A stretch of DNA of 64,000 nucleotides from JAKALD01 sp963817785 (GTDB lineage Bacteria > Pseudomonadota > Gammaproteobacteria > Burkholderiales > SG8-39): positions 1,116,001 to 1,180,000 of the forward strand of contig CAWFPL010000008.1 of assembly GCA_963817785.1 (NCBI GenBank), written 5' to 3'. The translations under genes were made by a program, and so were the position numbers. The notes beneath the pieces are model-generated. The model was not told where the DNA came from, ran no database searches, and saw nothing but the letters and a program-made list of their open reading frames with translations. Each line of letters starts with the position of its first letter. Positions within the stretch are counted from its first letter, which is position 1. This document shows, piece by piece, positions 17,367 through 26,631 of this stretch.

Positions 17367-18239
17367 TCAACCGTCGTACAGCTTCACCAGCGCGACGGTG
17401 TCGAGCTCCGTGTGCCCGAGGTGCGCCAGCATGCGGTAGAGCGACACGGCCTCCGCGGTCATGGGGGTGGGTGTTTTAAACGAGGCGGCGAACTCGTGCA
17501 CCATCTCGAGGTCCTTGAGCAGCTGCCGCACGTAGCCCTGCGGCGAAAACTCGCGCCTGGCCATTCTCGGGTAGAAGCGCTGCAGCAGGTTCGAGTCGGC
17601 CAGCCCGCCGGCCAGGCATTCCGGGATGCGCGCTGCATCGAGGCCGGCGCTCTCGGCCAGCACGATCGCCTCGGCCATCATCGCGTGGCCGCAGCCGACG
17701 AACAGCTGGTTGATCATCTTGGCGGCGAGCCCGCTGCCCACCGGCCCGAGGTGCGTGAAGCGCTGGCCGACGTCGGCGAACAGGCCTTGTGCGCGCGCGA
17801 TTTCCTGCGCCTCGCCCCCCGCCATGATGGTGAGCGTGCCGCTGCCCGAGGCGGGCGGCCCGCCCGAGACGGGCGCGTCGATCCACCCCGCGCCCGTCGC
17901 GGCGCGCAGCTTGGCGGCCAGCTCCTTCGCCTTCGCCGGCTTGATGGTCGAGAAATCGATCACCAGCTGCGGCGCCTTCACCGCGGCCCACACGCCGTTC
18001 TCGCCCAGCGCCGCCGCCTCGACCGCATCGGTCGTCGGCAGGTTGAGCAGGACGAACTCGGCGCCCTCGGCGGCCTCGGCGGGCGAGCCCGCCGCCTGCG
18101 CGCCCGCGGCGCGCGCCGCCTCGGTGCGCTGCGCGACGATGTCGTAGGCGCTGACCGGGTAGCCCAGTGACACCAGGCGTTCGAGCATCGGGAACCCCAT
18201 CAAGCCCACGCCGACGTAGCCGATTCTTGGTTTGTCCAT
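17367..18239 (-). CDS. 3-hydroxyisobutyrate dehydrogenase-family NAD(P)-dependent oxidoreductase
   Basis: 290 residues. The Rossmann loop is GYVGVGLMGFPM (residues 7-18). The substrate-binding DAPVSGG motif lies near 120, and the catalytic Lys is in GLAAKMINQL (about 172). Family members oxidise 3-hydroxyisobutyrate, tartronate semialdehyde or similar beta-hydroxyacids. It follows the amidohydrolase gene by 3 nt on the same strand, so the pair is probably an operon acting on one substrate, perhaps a lactone-derived hydroxyacid. That last point is inference. Confidence 0.9.
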   Translation of the reverse strand: MDKPRIGYVGVGLMGFPMLERLVSLGYPVSAYDIVAQRTEAARAAGAQAAGSPAEAAEGAEFVLLNLPTTDAVEAAALGENGVWAAVKAPQLVIDFSTIKPAKAKELAAKLRAATGAGWIDAPVSGGPPASGSGTLTIMAGGEAQEIARAQGLFADVGQRFTHLGPVGSGLAAKMINQLFVGCGHAMMAEAIVLAESAGLDAARIPECLAGGLADSNLLQRFYPRMARREFSPQGYVRQLLKDLEMVHEFAASFKTPTPMTAEAVSLYRMLAHLGHTELDTVALVKLYDG

Positions 18240-18242
18240 GGC

Positions 18243-19112
18243 TCACTCCATTGCGTAGAGGCGAATCGCGTTGTCGTGGAAGAACTGCCTTTGCTCATGC
18301 GGCGCCAAATCGCGCACGATCTCGCGGCAACCGAGCACGATCTCGTCGAAGCTCGCGCACAGGCCGTCGACCGGAAAGTTGCTCGCGAACATCGCGCGTT
18401 CGATGCCGAACAGCTCGATCGCCGTCAACACGATCTCGCGATTCGCGTCGACCGTCCACGGCCGGCCCGGCCACCCCAGCCCCGAGACCTTCACCACGGC
18501 GTTCGGGCAGGCAGCGAGCCCAGCGAGCGCACGCCGCCAGCCGTCGAGTCCGGCGCGGCTGCGATCGGCCGGCAATCCGGTGTGGTTGAGAATGATCTGC
18601 GCGTCCGGAAAGTCGCCCGCCAGACGCACCGCCTCGTCGAGCTGCGTCCAGGGCACCTGCAGCTCGAAGCGCAGGCCGAAGCGCGCCAGGCGCGCGAACC
18701 CCGCGCGCCACTTCGCGTCGCCCATCTGCCCGGGGGACGGCTTGTGCCGGACACCGCGCACGAAGGCGAACTGCGCCTGGCGCTCGAGCAGCTGCGCGCA
18801 GTCCTCGCGCTCGAGCCAGGCCTGCGCCACCGCCACGCTCGGCCAGCCGGTCTCGCGCCGCAGGCGCTCGACGTAGCGCATCTCGCCCACCGGATCGCGC
18901 GGGTCCCATTCGGTCTCGACGTACACCGTCTTCACGACGTTCCAGCGGCGCGCGTCGGCGAAGTAGTCCGCCGGCAGGTAGCGGCGCCTGAGCGCCGAGT
19001 AATCGCCGTAGCGGAACGCGATCGGCGGCTGGTCGCGCAGCCAGGGATGGTAGTTGACCTCGGGTTCCCAGAAATGCTGGTGTGCGTCGACGATCGGATA
19101 TTCGCCGTTCAT
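18243..19112 (-). CDS. Amidohydrolase 2 family protein (lactonase-like metal hydrolase)
   Basis: 289 residues from the ATG at 19112, preceded by GGACGAGG as ribosome binding site. The N-terminal metal-binding HxH is in IVDAHQHFWEP. FNHTGLP-type (here LNHTGLP) and FASNFPVD motifs follow at the expected places. The family includes 2-pyrone-4,6-dicarboxylate lactonase and L-fuconolactonase relatives. It is first in an operon with a hydroxyacid dehydrogenase. The frame runs open further upstream, but nothing supports an earlier start. Confidence 0.88.
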   Translation of the reverse strand: MNGEYPIVDAHQHFWEPEVNYHPWLRDQPPIAFRYGDYSALRRRYLPADYFADARRWNVVKTVYVETEWDPRDPVGEMRYVERLRRETGWPSVAVAQAWLEREDCAQLLERQAQFAFVRGVRHKPSPGQMGDAKWRAGFARLARFGLRFELQVPWTQLDEAVRLAGDFPDAQIILNHTGLPADRSRAGLDGWRRALAGLAACPNAVVKVSGLGWPGRPWTVDANREIVLTAIELFGIERAMFASNFPVDGLCASFDEIVLGCREIVRDLAPHEQRQFFHDNAIRLYAME

Positions 19113-19128
19113 CCTCGTCCCCGGCGCC

Positions 19129-19136
19129 AGTATACT
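19129..19136. promoter_or_regulatory. Palindromic shared -10 element between divergent genes
   Basis: AGTATACT reads TATACT on both strands. It lies 16 nt upstream of the amidohydrolase ATG (minus) and 37 nt upstream of the ATG at 19174 (plus). It is the only AT-rich stretch in the 61-bp divergent gap, so both genes may use overlapping, mutually exclusive sigma-70 type promoters. No clear -35 was found for either. Confidence 0.5.
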
Positions 19137-19173
19137 TTGCGCGCGGCCGTACCGCCGCGCACACCGGGAACGC

Positions 19174-19854
19174 ATGGGCACGAGAACGCGCTTCGCACGC
19201 CGGGAGGATCTCGGCCTGACGCCGGCCGAGTTCGCCGTGCTGCGCCGCCTCAACACGCCGGAAAAAATCCAGCACTTCCTGTTCGGCCTGAAGCAGAACT
19301 TCGAGCCCGACGGCGACACCTGCCGCCCGGTGCGCGTCATCCTGCGCGAGCGCAACGCGCACTGCATCGAAGGCGCGATGCTCGCGGCGTGCGCGCTGTG
19401 GGTGCACGGCGAGCCGCCGCTGCTCATGGATATGCGCGCGGTGCGCGACTTCGACCACGTCGTGGCGCTGTTCCGCCGCCACGGCAGCTGGGGCGCGATC
19501 TCGAAGACCAACGGCGTCGGCCTGCGCTGGCGCGACCCGGTGTACCGCACGCTGCGCGAGCTCGCGATGTCGTGGTTCCACGAGTACTTCAACCGGCGCG
19601 ATCACAAGACGCTGCGTGAATACTCGCGTCCTTTCGACCTGCGCCGCTTCAGCCCCGAGATCTGGGTGAGCGGCGTCAAGGACGCCTGGCAGGTGGCCGA
19701 GGCGCTCGAGGACGTGCGGCATTACGATCTGCTGACGCGCGTGCAGGCCAAGCGGCTCACGCGCCGCGATCCGTTCGAGCGCCGCGTCGGAGCCCTTTCC
19801 CAGTATCGCAAGCCGCGCGCGCTCGCGGGCAAGGCCACGCGCAAGAAAAGCTGA
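19174..19854 (+). CDS. Conserved protein, possible transglutaminase-like fold
   Basis: 226 residues from the ATG at 19174 (GGGAA ribosome binding site). A Cys in NAHCIEGAMLAACALW near residue 65, then LLMDMRAV and DFDHVVALFRRHGSWGAISKTN near 92-118, resemble the Cys-His-Asp/Asn order of the transglutaminase/cysteine peptidase superfamily. The C-terminal third is basic (RKPRALAGKATRKKS). No signal peptide is seen, so it is likely cytoplasmic. The fold call is by motif only and the role is unknown. Confidence 0.55.
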   Translation: MGTRTRFARREDLGLTPAEFAVLRRLNTPEKIQHFLFGLKQNFEPDGDTCRPVRVILRERNAHCIEGAMLAACALWVHGEPPLLMDMRAVRDFDHVVALFRRHGSWGAISKTNGVGLRWRDPVYRTLRELAMSWFHEYFNRRDHKTLREYSRPFDLRRFSPEIWVSGVKDAWQVAEALEDVRHYDLLTRVQAKRLTRRDPFERRVGALSQYRKPRALAGKATRKKS

Positions 19855-19876
19855 CGCGGGCGCGCCTCGTTGCGGG

Positions 19877-19890
19877 TTGACCGGGATCAA
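19877..19890 (+). promoter_or_regulatory. FNR/ANR-type box upstream of the OsmC gene
   Basis: TTGACcgggATCAA, a perfect inverted repeat of the FNR/DNR half-site. A TAGCAT hexamer follows after 21 nt at 19912-19917, which would put transcription start near 19925 and the box centre at -41.5, the class II activator position. The OsmC ATG is at 19946. Confidence 0.75.
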
Positions 19891-19945
19891 ATGCACTGCG
19901 CGCGCCTCGCCTAGCATTGCATGGCCACCCGCATCCGGAGTCGCC

Positions 19946-20428
19946 ATGTCCGACGAACACAGCTTCACGCTCACGCTCGAGCAGCAACAGGGCTTCGAGT
20001 TCACCGTCAAGTTCGACTGGCCGAACGTGGCCGACCTGCTGCTCGACGAGCCCGAGCCGCTCGGGGCGCGGCACGGACCGAACGCCGCGCGCCTGCTCGC
20101 CGCCGCAGTTGCGAACTGCCTGTCGGCGAGCCTGGTGTTTTGCATGCGCGGCAAGTTCAAGCAGCAGCCCGGTCCGGTTCGGGCCAGCGTGACCGGACGG
20201 CTGCAGCGCAACGAGCGCGGGCGCTTGCGCGTCGGCGGCCTCGACGTCACGATCACGCTGTCCGACCGCGCCGAGGACATCCAGCATCTGGATCGCTGCA
20301 GCACGCAGTTCGAGGATTTCTGCGTGGTGACCGAAAGCATTCGCCGCGGCATTCCCGTGCGCGTGCAGGTGCTCGACAGCGCGGGCCGCGTGGTGCACCA
20401 GGGCGAAGACTCCGCCGCCTCGGCCTAG
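19946..20428 (+). CDS. OsmC family protein
   Basis: 160 residues from the ATG at 19946 (CGGAG ribosome binding site). The two redox cysteines of OsmC/Ohr proteins fit NCLSASLVFCMRGKF (about 53-66). The fold-typical beta strands and QHLDRCSTQFEDFC segment follow. OsmC/Ohr proteins reduce organic hydroperoxides. Here the Cys spacing resembles general OsmC homologues more than classical Ohr, so the exact peroxidase activity is unproven. A FNR-type box with class II spacing suggests low-oxygen induction. Confidence 0.85.
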   Translation: MSDEHSFTLTLEQQQGFEFTVKFDWPNVADLLLDEPEPLGARHGPNAARLLAAAVANCLSASLVFCMRGKFKQQPGPVRASVTGRLQRNERGRLRVGGLDVTITLSDRAEDIQHLDRCSTQFEDFCVVTESIRRGIPVRVQVLDSAGRVVHQGEDSAASA

Positions 20429-20630
20429 CTTCCTGCGCATCTTCCCCGCGCCAGCGCCGCCCTCGCCGGCGTGGCCGTCTGCAGTGTGATATTTGTTGTC
20501 GCCGCCGCCGCGAAGGAGCCGCGCGGGCTCGCGCCTGCGCGGCTCTTTTTGCGGCGCCGCGGTCCGAAGCGAAACGGGGCTCGCGCTCGGTCGCCAAGCG
20601 CAGACAATGGCCTCAGCGGCGGACGAAGGC

Positions 20631-21317
20631 ATGGCGATCAAGCTCTGGGACCTGGCGGGTGCCGAAGACGACCGGCGCTTTTCACCGTACTGCTGGCGCG
20701 TCAAGATGGCGCTCCTGCACAAGGGGCTCGCCTTCGAGACGATCCCGTGGCGCTTCCACGAGAAGGACGCGCTCGCCTTCTCCGGCCAGACGCTGGTGCC
20801 GGTGATCATGGACGGCGGGAAGGAGGTGCACGACAGCTGGGCGATCGCCACCTACCTCGACCAGGCGTATCCGGACCGTCCGCTCCTGTTCGGCAGCGAC
20901 GAGGCGCGTACGCTCGCGCTCCTGTTCAGGCTCTGGGTGGAGCGCAGCGTGCACCCGCCACTGCTCAAGGCCGTCGTCATGGACCTCTACGGCCGGCTGC
21001 ACGACAAGGACCGGGCTTACTTCCGCGAGACGCGCGAAAAGCGCTTCGGCATGACGCTCGAGCAGTACGGCGCCGACCCGAAGGGCACGCTCGCGTCCTT
21101 GCGCAGCGCGCTCGATCCGGCGCGCCCCGTGCTCGGCGAGCGGCCCTTCTTCTCGGGGCGCGCGCCGGGCTTCGCCGACTACGCCCTGTTCGGCGCCTTC
21201 CAGTGGTCGCGCTCGGTCTCGCCGCTCAGCCTGCTCGAAAGCGACGATCCGCTGTACGCCTGGCGCGAGCGCATGCTGGACCTGTTCGGCGGCTACGCCC
21301 GGGCGGCGAAGCGCTAG
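20631..21317 (+). CDS. Glutathione S-transferase family protein
   Basis: 228 residues from the ATG at 20631, which has GAAGG just upstream. An ATG at 20607 would add 8 residues. The N-terminal thioredoxin-like domain carries the active-site-like SPYCWRVKMAL (about 18-28) and VPVIMDGGKEVHDSWAIATYL (56-76), followed by a helical C-terminal domain. The SPYC motif is like omega/zeta-type or MaiA-related GSTs. It converges on the Mla-type ATPase gene with overlapping stops in a CTAG. Confidence 0.88.
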   Translation: MAIKLWDLAGAEDDRRFSPYCWRVKMALLHKGLAFETIPWRFHEKDALAFSGQTLVPVIMDGGKEVHDSWAIATYLDQAYPDRPLLFGSDEARTLALLFRLWVERSVHPPLLKAVVMDLYGRLHDKDRAYFRETREKRFGMTLEQYGADPKGTLASLRSALDPARPVLGERPFFSGRAPGFADYALFGAFQWSRSVSPLSLLESDDPLYAWRERMLDLFGGYARAAKR

Positions 21318-22132
21318 GCTGCGGGCGCGGCGAGGCGCAGATCCTCGGCCAACGGCCGGCCGGCGACGTGAAAGCGCACCGGGCCGTCCGGCAGCGCGTG
21401 CAGGAACTGATTGAGATAGGGATCCTCCGAGGCGAGCATCGCGTCCGGGGTCCCCTCCCCCTTCACCACGCCGTCGGAGACCACGTAGACGTAGTCGACC
21501 AGCTTGAGCGACTCGCTCACGTCGTAGGTGACCAGGATGGAGGTCGCGCCGAGCGCGTCGTTCAGCTGCCGGATGAGCTGCGCGATCACGTTGAGCGTGA
21601 TCGGATCGAGCCCGGCGAACGGCTCGTCGTACATCACCAGCATCGGATCGGTCGCGATCGCGCGCGCCAGCGCCACGCGCCGCGTCATCCCGCCCGACAG
21701 GTCGCCGGGCATCAGCGCGTGCGCGCCACGCAGCCCAACCGCGTGCAGCTTCATCAACACCAGCGCGCGGATCAGGTCCTCGGGCAGGTCGGTATTCTCG
21801 CGCAGCGGAAAGGCGATGTTGTCGTACACCGAGAGATCGCTGAACAGCCCGCTGGACTGGAACATCATTCCCATGTCGCGGCGCAGCGCGTAGAGCGCGT
21901 CGGTGCCGAGCTCGTGGACCAGCCTGCCGTCGACGCGGACCCGGCCCTGAGCCGGCCGCAGCTGCCCGCCGATCAGCCTGAGCAGCGTGGACTTGCCGCA
22001 GCCGCTGCCGCCCAGGATCGCGACCACCTTGCCGCGCGGAATCCTCAGGCTCAGCCCCTTGAAGATCGCGTTGTCGTTGTAGGCGAAGTGGAGGTCGTCG
22101 ATCTCCACCAGGGATTCGGTCTCGGCGCTCAC
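21314..22132 (-). CDS. ABC transporter ATPase, MlaF/Ttg2A-like, with Tyr in the H-loop
   Basis: 272 residues, GTG start with GAGGAG ribosome binding site. Walker A is GGSGCGKST (near 42), the signature is LSGGMTRR and Walker B is LVMYDEPFAG. This combination is typical of MlaF, the ATPase of the phospholipid transporter of the Mla/MCE type. The H-loop, normally T/S-H-D, reads V-T-Y-D-V-S. Matching permease and MCE genes are 28 kb away at 50.1-51.8 kb. It lies 62 nt after the HlyD gene and may be cotranscribed with that ABC exporter operon. Confidence 0.88.
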   Translation of the reverse strand: MSAETESLVEIDDLHFAYNDNAIFKGLSLRIPRGKVVAILGGSGCGKSTLLRLIGGQLRPAQGRVRVDGRLVHELGTDALYALRRDMGMMFQSSGLFSDLSVYDNIAFPLRENTDLPEDLIRALVLMKLHAVGLRGAHALMPGDLSGGMTRRVALARAIATDPMLVMYDEPFAGLDPITLNVIAQLIRQLNDALGATSILVTYDVSESLKLVDYVYVVSDGVVKGEGTPDAMLASEDPYLNQFLHALPDGPVRFHVAGRPLAEDLRLAAPAA

Positions 22133-22194
22133 GGTCGCTCCTCGCAGGGGGCGCTAGTCTAGCGCAGGCCCGCCCGCTGCGCCGCGTCCCGGCG

Positions 22195-23418
22195 CTAGGC
22201 GCCGTTGCCGCGCGGACCGGGCAGCACCCGGACGCGCGCACGGTCGGCGAGCGAGTCGGGCGGGTAGACCACCACTGTCTCACCGGGCCGCAAGCCGGCG
22301 TCGATCATCGCTTCGAGGCCGTTGCGGCGCGTGCTCGTTACCCTGCGTTTCAGCGCGCGGCCCCCCTCGACCACGAACACCGCCCAGCCGGGGCCGTCGC
22401 GGAACAGCGCACCGACCGGCACCTCGAGCGCGTCCGGCGCGCGGTAGGTCACGATGTGCGCCTCGACCCGGAAGCCGTCGCCGATCGTCTCGACCCGGTC
22501 GAGCGGCTCTGCGAAGTCGAGCACCACGTTGACGCGCTGCTCTTCGACGCCGAGGGCGGAGATCTTGGTGAAGGCTTCGGGCTCGACGCGGCGCACCCGC
22601 GCGGCGAGCGGCGGCAGGCCGCCGCCCACATCGAGGCGCGCCGGCATCCCTGGGCGAACCGCCACCGCTTCCTGCGAGAGCACGTCGACCACCGCCTCGA
22701 GGCTCCGCGGATCGGCGATCTCGACCAGCGGCGCGCCGAGGGCCACCTGCCCTTCGCTTTCCTGGTCGACCTTGAGCACCGCGCCGCTCACCGGCGCCCG
22801 CACCTGCCAGCGGGCGTCGCGCGGCACGCGCCCCCGCCCCTCGGCCTCGTAGCGCTCGAGCGCCGCCTTTGCCTGCTCGGCTTCGTGCCCCGCCGCCTGC
22901 TCGGCGTAGGTCGCCGCTTCGAACGCCTTCTGGGCGTTGCGCAGCGCCAGCTCGGCGTCCTCGCGCGCGGCCGGTGCCACGAATCCCTGCTCGGCGAGCT
23001 TCGCCGAGCGCGCGAGGTCCAGCCGCGCCTTGGCGAGCTGCGCCTCCGCTTTCTGCACCTCGGCGGCGGCGCGCAGCCGCTGTGCGTCAGCGGCGCCGAT
23101 GCGCTCGCGCAGCTCGCGCTCGGTGCGCGCGTCGAGGAAGCCCGGCACCGACGGGGTGAGCACCGCCACGACCTGGCCCTCCTTCACCGGGTCGCCGGCC
23201 TTGAGCGCGATGCGATCGAGGCGGCCGCCGAGCGGCGCCGAGATCACGTAGCGTTCCATCACGCGCGTCTTGCCGTCTTCCGACACGGTCTGCTCGAACG
23301 CGCCCCGGCTCACTTGCGCGACCTCGACCGTCACCGGCTGCGGGCGCAGCGCCCACACCACCAAGGCAGCCAGAGCGAGTCCGCCGGCGCCGAGCGCGAT
23401 CTTGTTTGCGGTTCTCAC
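22195..23418 (-). CDS. HlyD/MacA-like periplasmic adaptor of an ABC exporter
   Basis: 407 residues, GTG start 1 nt after the FtsX-type permease stop. N-terminal membrane segment (about 8-25), biotinyl/lipoyl halves around a long coiled-coil hairpin (about 100-190 rich in Ala, Glu, Lys), then a beta-barrel and a C-terminal domain. Such adaptors join an inner-membrane ABC pump to an outer-membrane channel. Together with the two upstream genes it forms a MacAB-like system without its own TolC. Confidence 0.9.
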   Translation of the reverse strand: MRTANKIALGAGGLALAALVVWALRPQPVTVEVAQVSRGAFEQTVSEDGKTRVMERYVISAPLGGRLDRIALKAGDPVKEGQVVAVLTPSVPGFLDARTERELRERIGAADAQRLRAAAEVQKAEAQLAKARLDLARSAKLAEQGFVAPAAREDAELALRNAQKAFEAATYAEQAAGHEAEQAKAALERYEAEGRGRVPRDARWQVRAPVSGAVLKVDQESEGQVALGAPLVEIADPRSLEAVVDVLSQEAVAVRPGMPARLDVGGGLPPLAARVRRVEPEAFTKISALGVEEQRVNVVLDFAEPLDRVETIGDGFRVEAHIVTYRAPDALEVPVGALFRDGPGWAVFVVEGGRALKRRVTSTRRNGLEAMIDAGLRPGETVVVYPPDSLADRARVRVLPGPRGNGA

Positions 23419-23419
23419 T

Positions 23420-25776
23420 TCACTCCCTCGTCTTCAGCACGGCGACCAGATCGAGATGCTCGATGCGGTGGCGCACGATCAGCGCCGAGGCGACGCCCGC
23501 CGCCACGACCGCAGCTGCCGCGTAAAGATACGTCATCGGCAGGATCACCATCGGAATCTCGAACGCTTCGCCGTGGGTCAGCGCGGCGATGAGCGCCGAA
23601 AGCCAGTAGCCGGCCACCAGGCCGAGCGGGATCGCGGCCAGGATCTCGAGCGCCAGCTCGCCCAGCAGGAGCACCGACACCTCGCCGCGCGTCATGCCCA
23701 GCACGCGCAGGCTCGCCAGCTCCCAGGCGCGCTCGGCGAGCTGGATGCGCGCGTGGTTGTACACGACCCCGATCGCGATGGTCACCGCGAACGCGGTCAG
23801 GATGCCGGCGAAGAACAGCAGGTTGCGCGCGCTCGTGCTGCGGAACGTGTCGAGCAGCGTGCTCTTGACGATCACCGTCGCGACCCCCGGAACCTCCTTT
23901 AGGCGCCCGAGCAGCGTGCGCTCGTGCGCCCGGTCCACCAGCAGCGCGGCGCCCGAGACCAGCTCGCCCTCGCCGGCGAGGCGGTCGAGGTCGTCGAGGC
24001 GCATGTAGGCGTTCATGCCGGCGAGCTCGCCGACCAGCCCGCCGACGCGCAGCTCGGCTCGCGCGCGCTTACCCTCCATCAGCTCGAGGCTCACCATGTC
24101 GCCCGCGCGCACGCCGAGGCGCCGGGCGAGCCGTTCGGTGAGGAGCACCGCCCCGGGGGGCGGCGCGAACTGGCGCAGGTCGCGGTCCACGATGCGCTGC
24201 AGCCGCGCGTCGTCTCCGAGGCCCGTCACCGCGGTGCGATAGGAGCGATGCCCCGCGCGCAGGCGCGCGCCGATCGTGCGGCTGGTTTCGACCTCGCGCA
24301 CCCCCGGCAGCCGCGCCAGTTCGTAGGCCGCGCTGCGTGCGACCGGCTCGACGAAGCCGAGATAGATGTCCGCGGGCTGCGCGAAGCGGAAATTCACGTC
24401 GATGAAGTGCTCCACCGCGTCGTGCCAGAACGTGCCGGAGATGAGGATCGCCACCGAGCCCGCGATGCCCGCGACGGTCGTCAGCGCACGCACCGGACGG
24501 CGCTCGAGATTGCGCAGCACCATGCGCTGCGCCGGCGAGAGCAGGCGCGCGAGCCCGAGCCGCTCGACCAGCAGCGGCCGGTATTCGGCCGGCGCGGGCG
24601 CGCGCAGCGCCTCGGCCGGCCGCAGCCGCACGACGCGGCTGATCGCGGCGAGCGCGCCGCCGAAGGCCGCGAGCAGCGCGACCCCGGCACCGGCGAGCAC
24701 TGCCCAGGGGGGGAGCAGGTAATGAAACTCCGGAAAATGGAAGAAGTCGGTGTACAGCCCGGTCATTTCGCGTCCGAGCCAGTCTCCCAGCGCGACGCCG
24801 AGCGCGACGCCGCCCAGCGCCACCACCGAGGTGAATTCGATGAAGTGCCAGGCGATCGCCCGGTTCTCGTAGCCGAGCGCCTTCAGCGCTGCGATCTCGC
24901 CGCGCTGCGCGCTCACCTGGCGATGCAAGACCACGTTGACGATGAACGCCGCCACCAGCAGGAACACCGCCGGCAGGACGGTGCCCATGACGCGCTGCTG
25001 CTCGATCTCCTGCGAAACGATCTTGTGCGAGATCTGGTCCTCGCGGCCGTAGGCCCCGGGGGTGCCGTAGGGCTCGAGCAGCCGGTCGAGCGCGGCGATC
25101 ACCGCCGGACGCGAGCTGCCGTGCGCCAGGCGCAGCAGCACCGAGTTGAACGCGCCCTCCATGTCGTATGCCGCGGCGAGCTGCCCGGCATCCATCCACA
25201 GCACCGCGAACCACTCGTCGTCGGGCAGCACGCCCCCGCGCGTCGCGTAAATGAACTCGGGCGAGAGCGCCGTGCCGACGATGTGCAGCCGCTCGCGCTT
25301 GCCGTTGAGCAGCACGTGGATGTACGCGCCGGGCGCGAGGCCGCGCGCCTGCGCGAAGCGCTGGTTGACCAGCACCTCGTCGCGCGCGCCGGGGCTGGGC
25401 CAGCGCCCGCTCTTGAGGGTCACCCGGTCCATCGCCTGCGGGCGGTCGAACGCCATGCCGATCACGCGCGCGGTCATCGGCTGGACGACGCCGGGCACGT
25501 CGAGCTGCACGTCGCGCAGCACGCGCGTCTCGACCTCCGACACGCCGGGGATGGCGCGGATGCGCGCCGCGAGCGGAGCGGGCGCGCGCTTCACCTCGGC
25601 GAACACCTGCGGGAAGCGGGCGCTGTCGTAATAGTGCTCGCGCGACCACACCAGCGACTCGTAGGTCGAGAACGAGGCGATGAAGCCGCCGATGCCGCAG
25701 GCGATGACCAGCGCGATCGAGGCGACCTGGGACTTGAGCGACCACAGGTCGCGCAGCAGCTTGCGCTCGAGCGCCC

Positions 25777-25780
<4 letters not shown>
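23420..25780 (-). CDS. FtsX/MacB-like ABC transporter permease
   Basis: 786 residues, GTG start overlapping the ATPase stop (GTGA). There is a membrane helix near 18-38 and a periplasmic MacB-like core. Helices near 265-385 and a second periplasmic domain follow, with three more helices near the C-terminus. This is the duplicated FtsX layout with about eight membrane segments, typical of mechanotransmission-type exporters rather than channels. The substrate is not evident: such operons export lipids, peptides or antibiotics. Confidence 0.9.
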
Positions 25781-26481
<701 letters not shown>

Positions 26482-26533
26482 TGCGCGCACGCGAATCCGG
26501 AGCCGTATTGTTGCGCAACGCACCCGCCGGCGG

Positions 26534-26547
26534 TTGATGCACGTCAA
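26534..26547 (-). promoter_or_regulatory. FNR/ANR-type box upstream of the ABC exporter operon
   Basis: On the minus strand TTGACgtgcATCAA. A candidate -10 (ACAATA, 26511-26506) follows after 22 nt, placing the box centre at about -41.5 from a start near 26499, 18 nt before the ATPase ATG. It could also influence the divergent methyltransferase gene at 26632, but no matching -10 was seen in that direction. Confidence 0.72.
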
Positions 26548-26631
26548 GCCGCCGGCGCGCACGGCGGCAGGCGCCACGCCGAACCTCGACTGCCGCCCCG
26601 TGTCGAAGCCTCTTTTGCGAACGCCGCTGCC

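Noticed and set aside
6113..21317. CTAG at the convergent stops 6113-6116 and 21314-21317 as scars of excised IS elements
   Set aside because: CTAG is simply what two overlapping convergent TAG stops produce. No residual inverted-repeat sequence is present.
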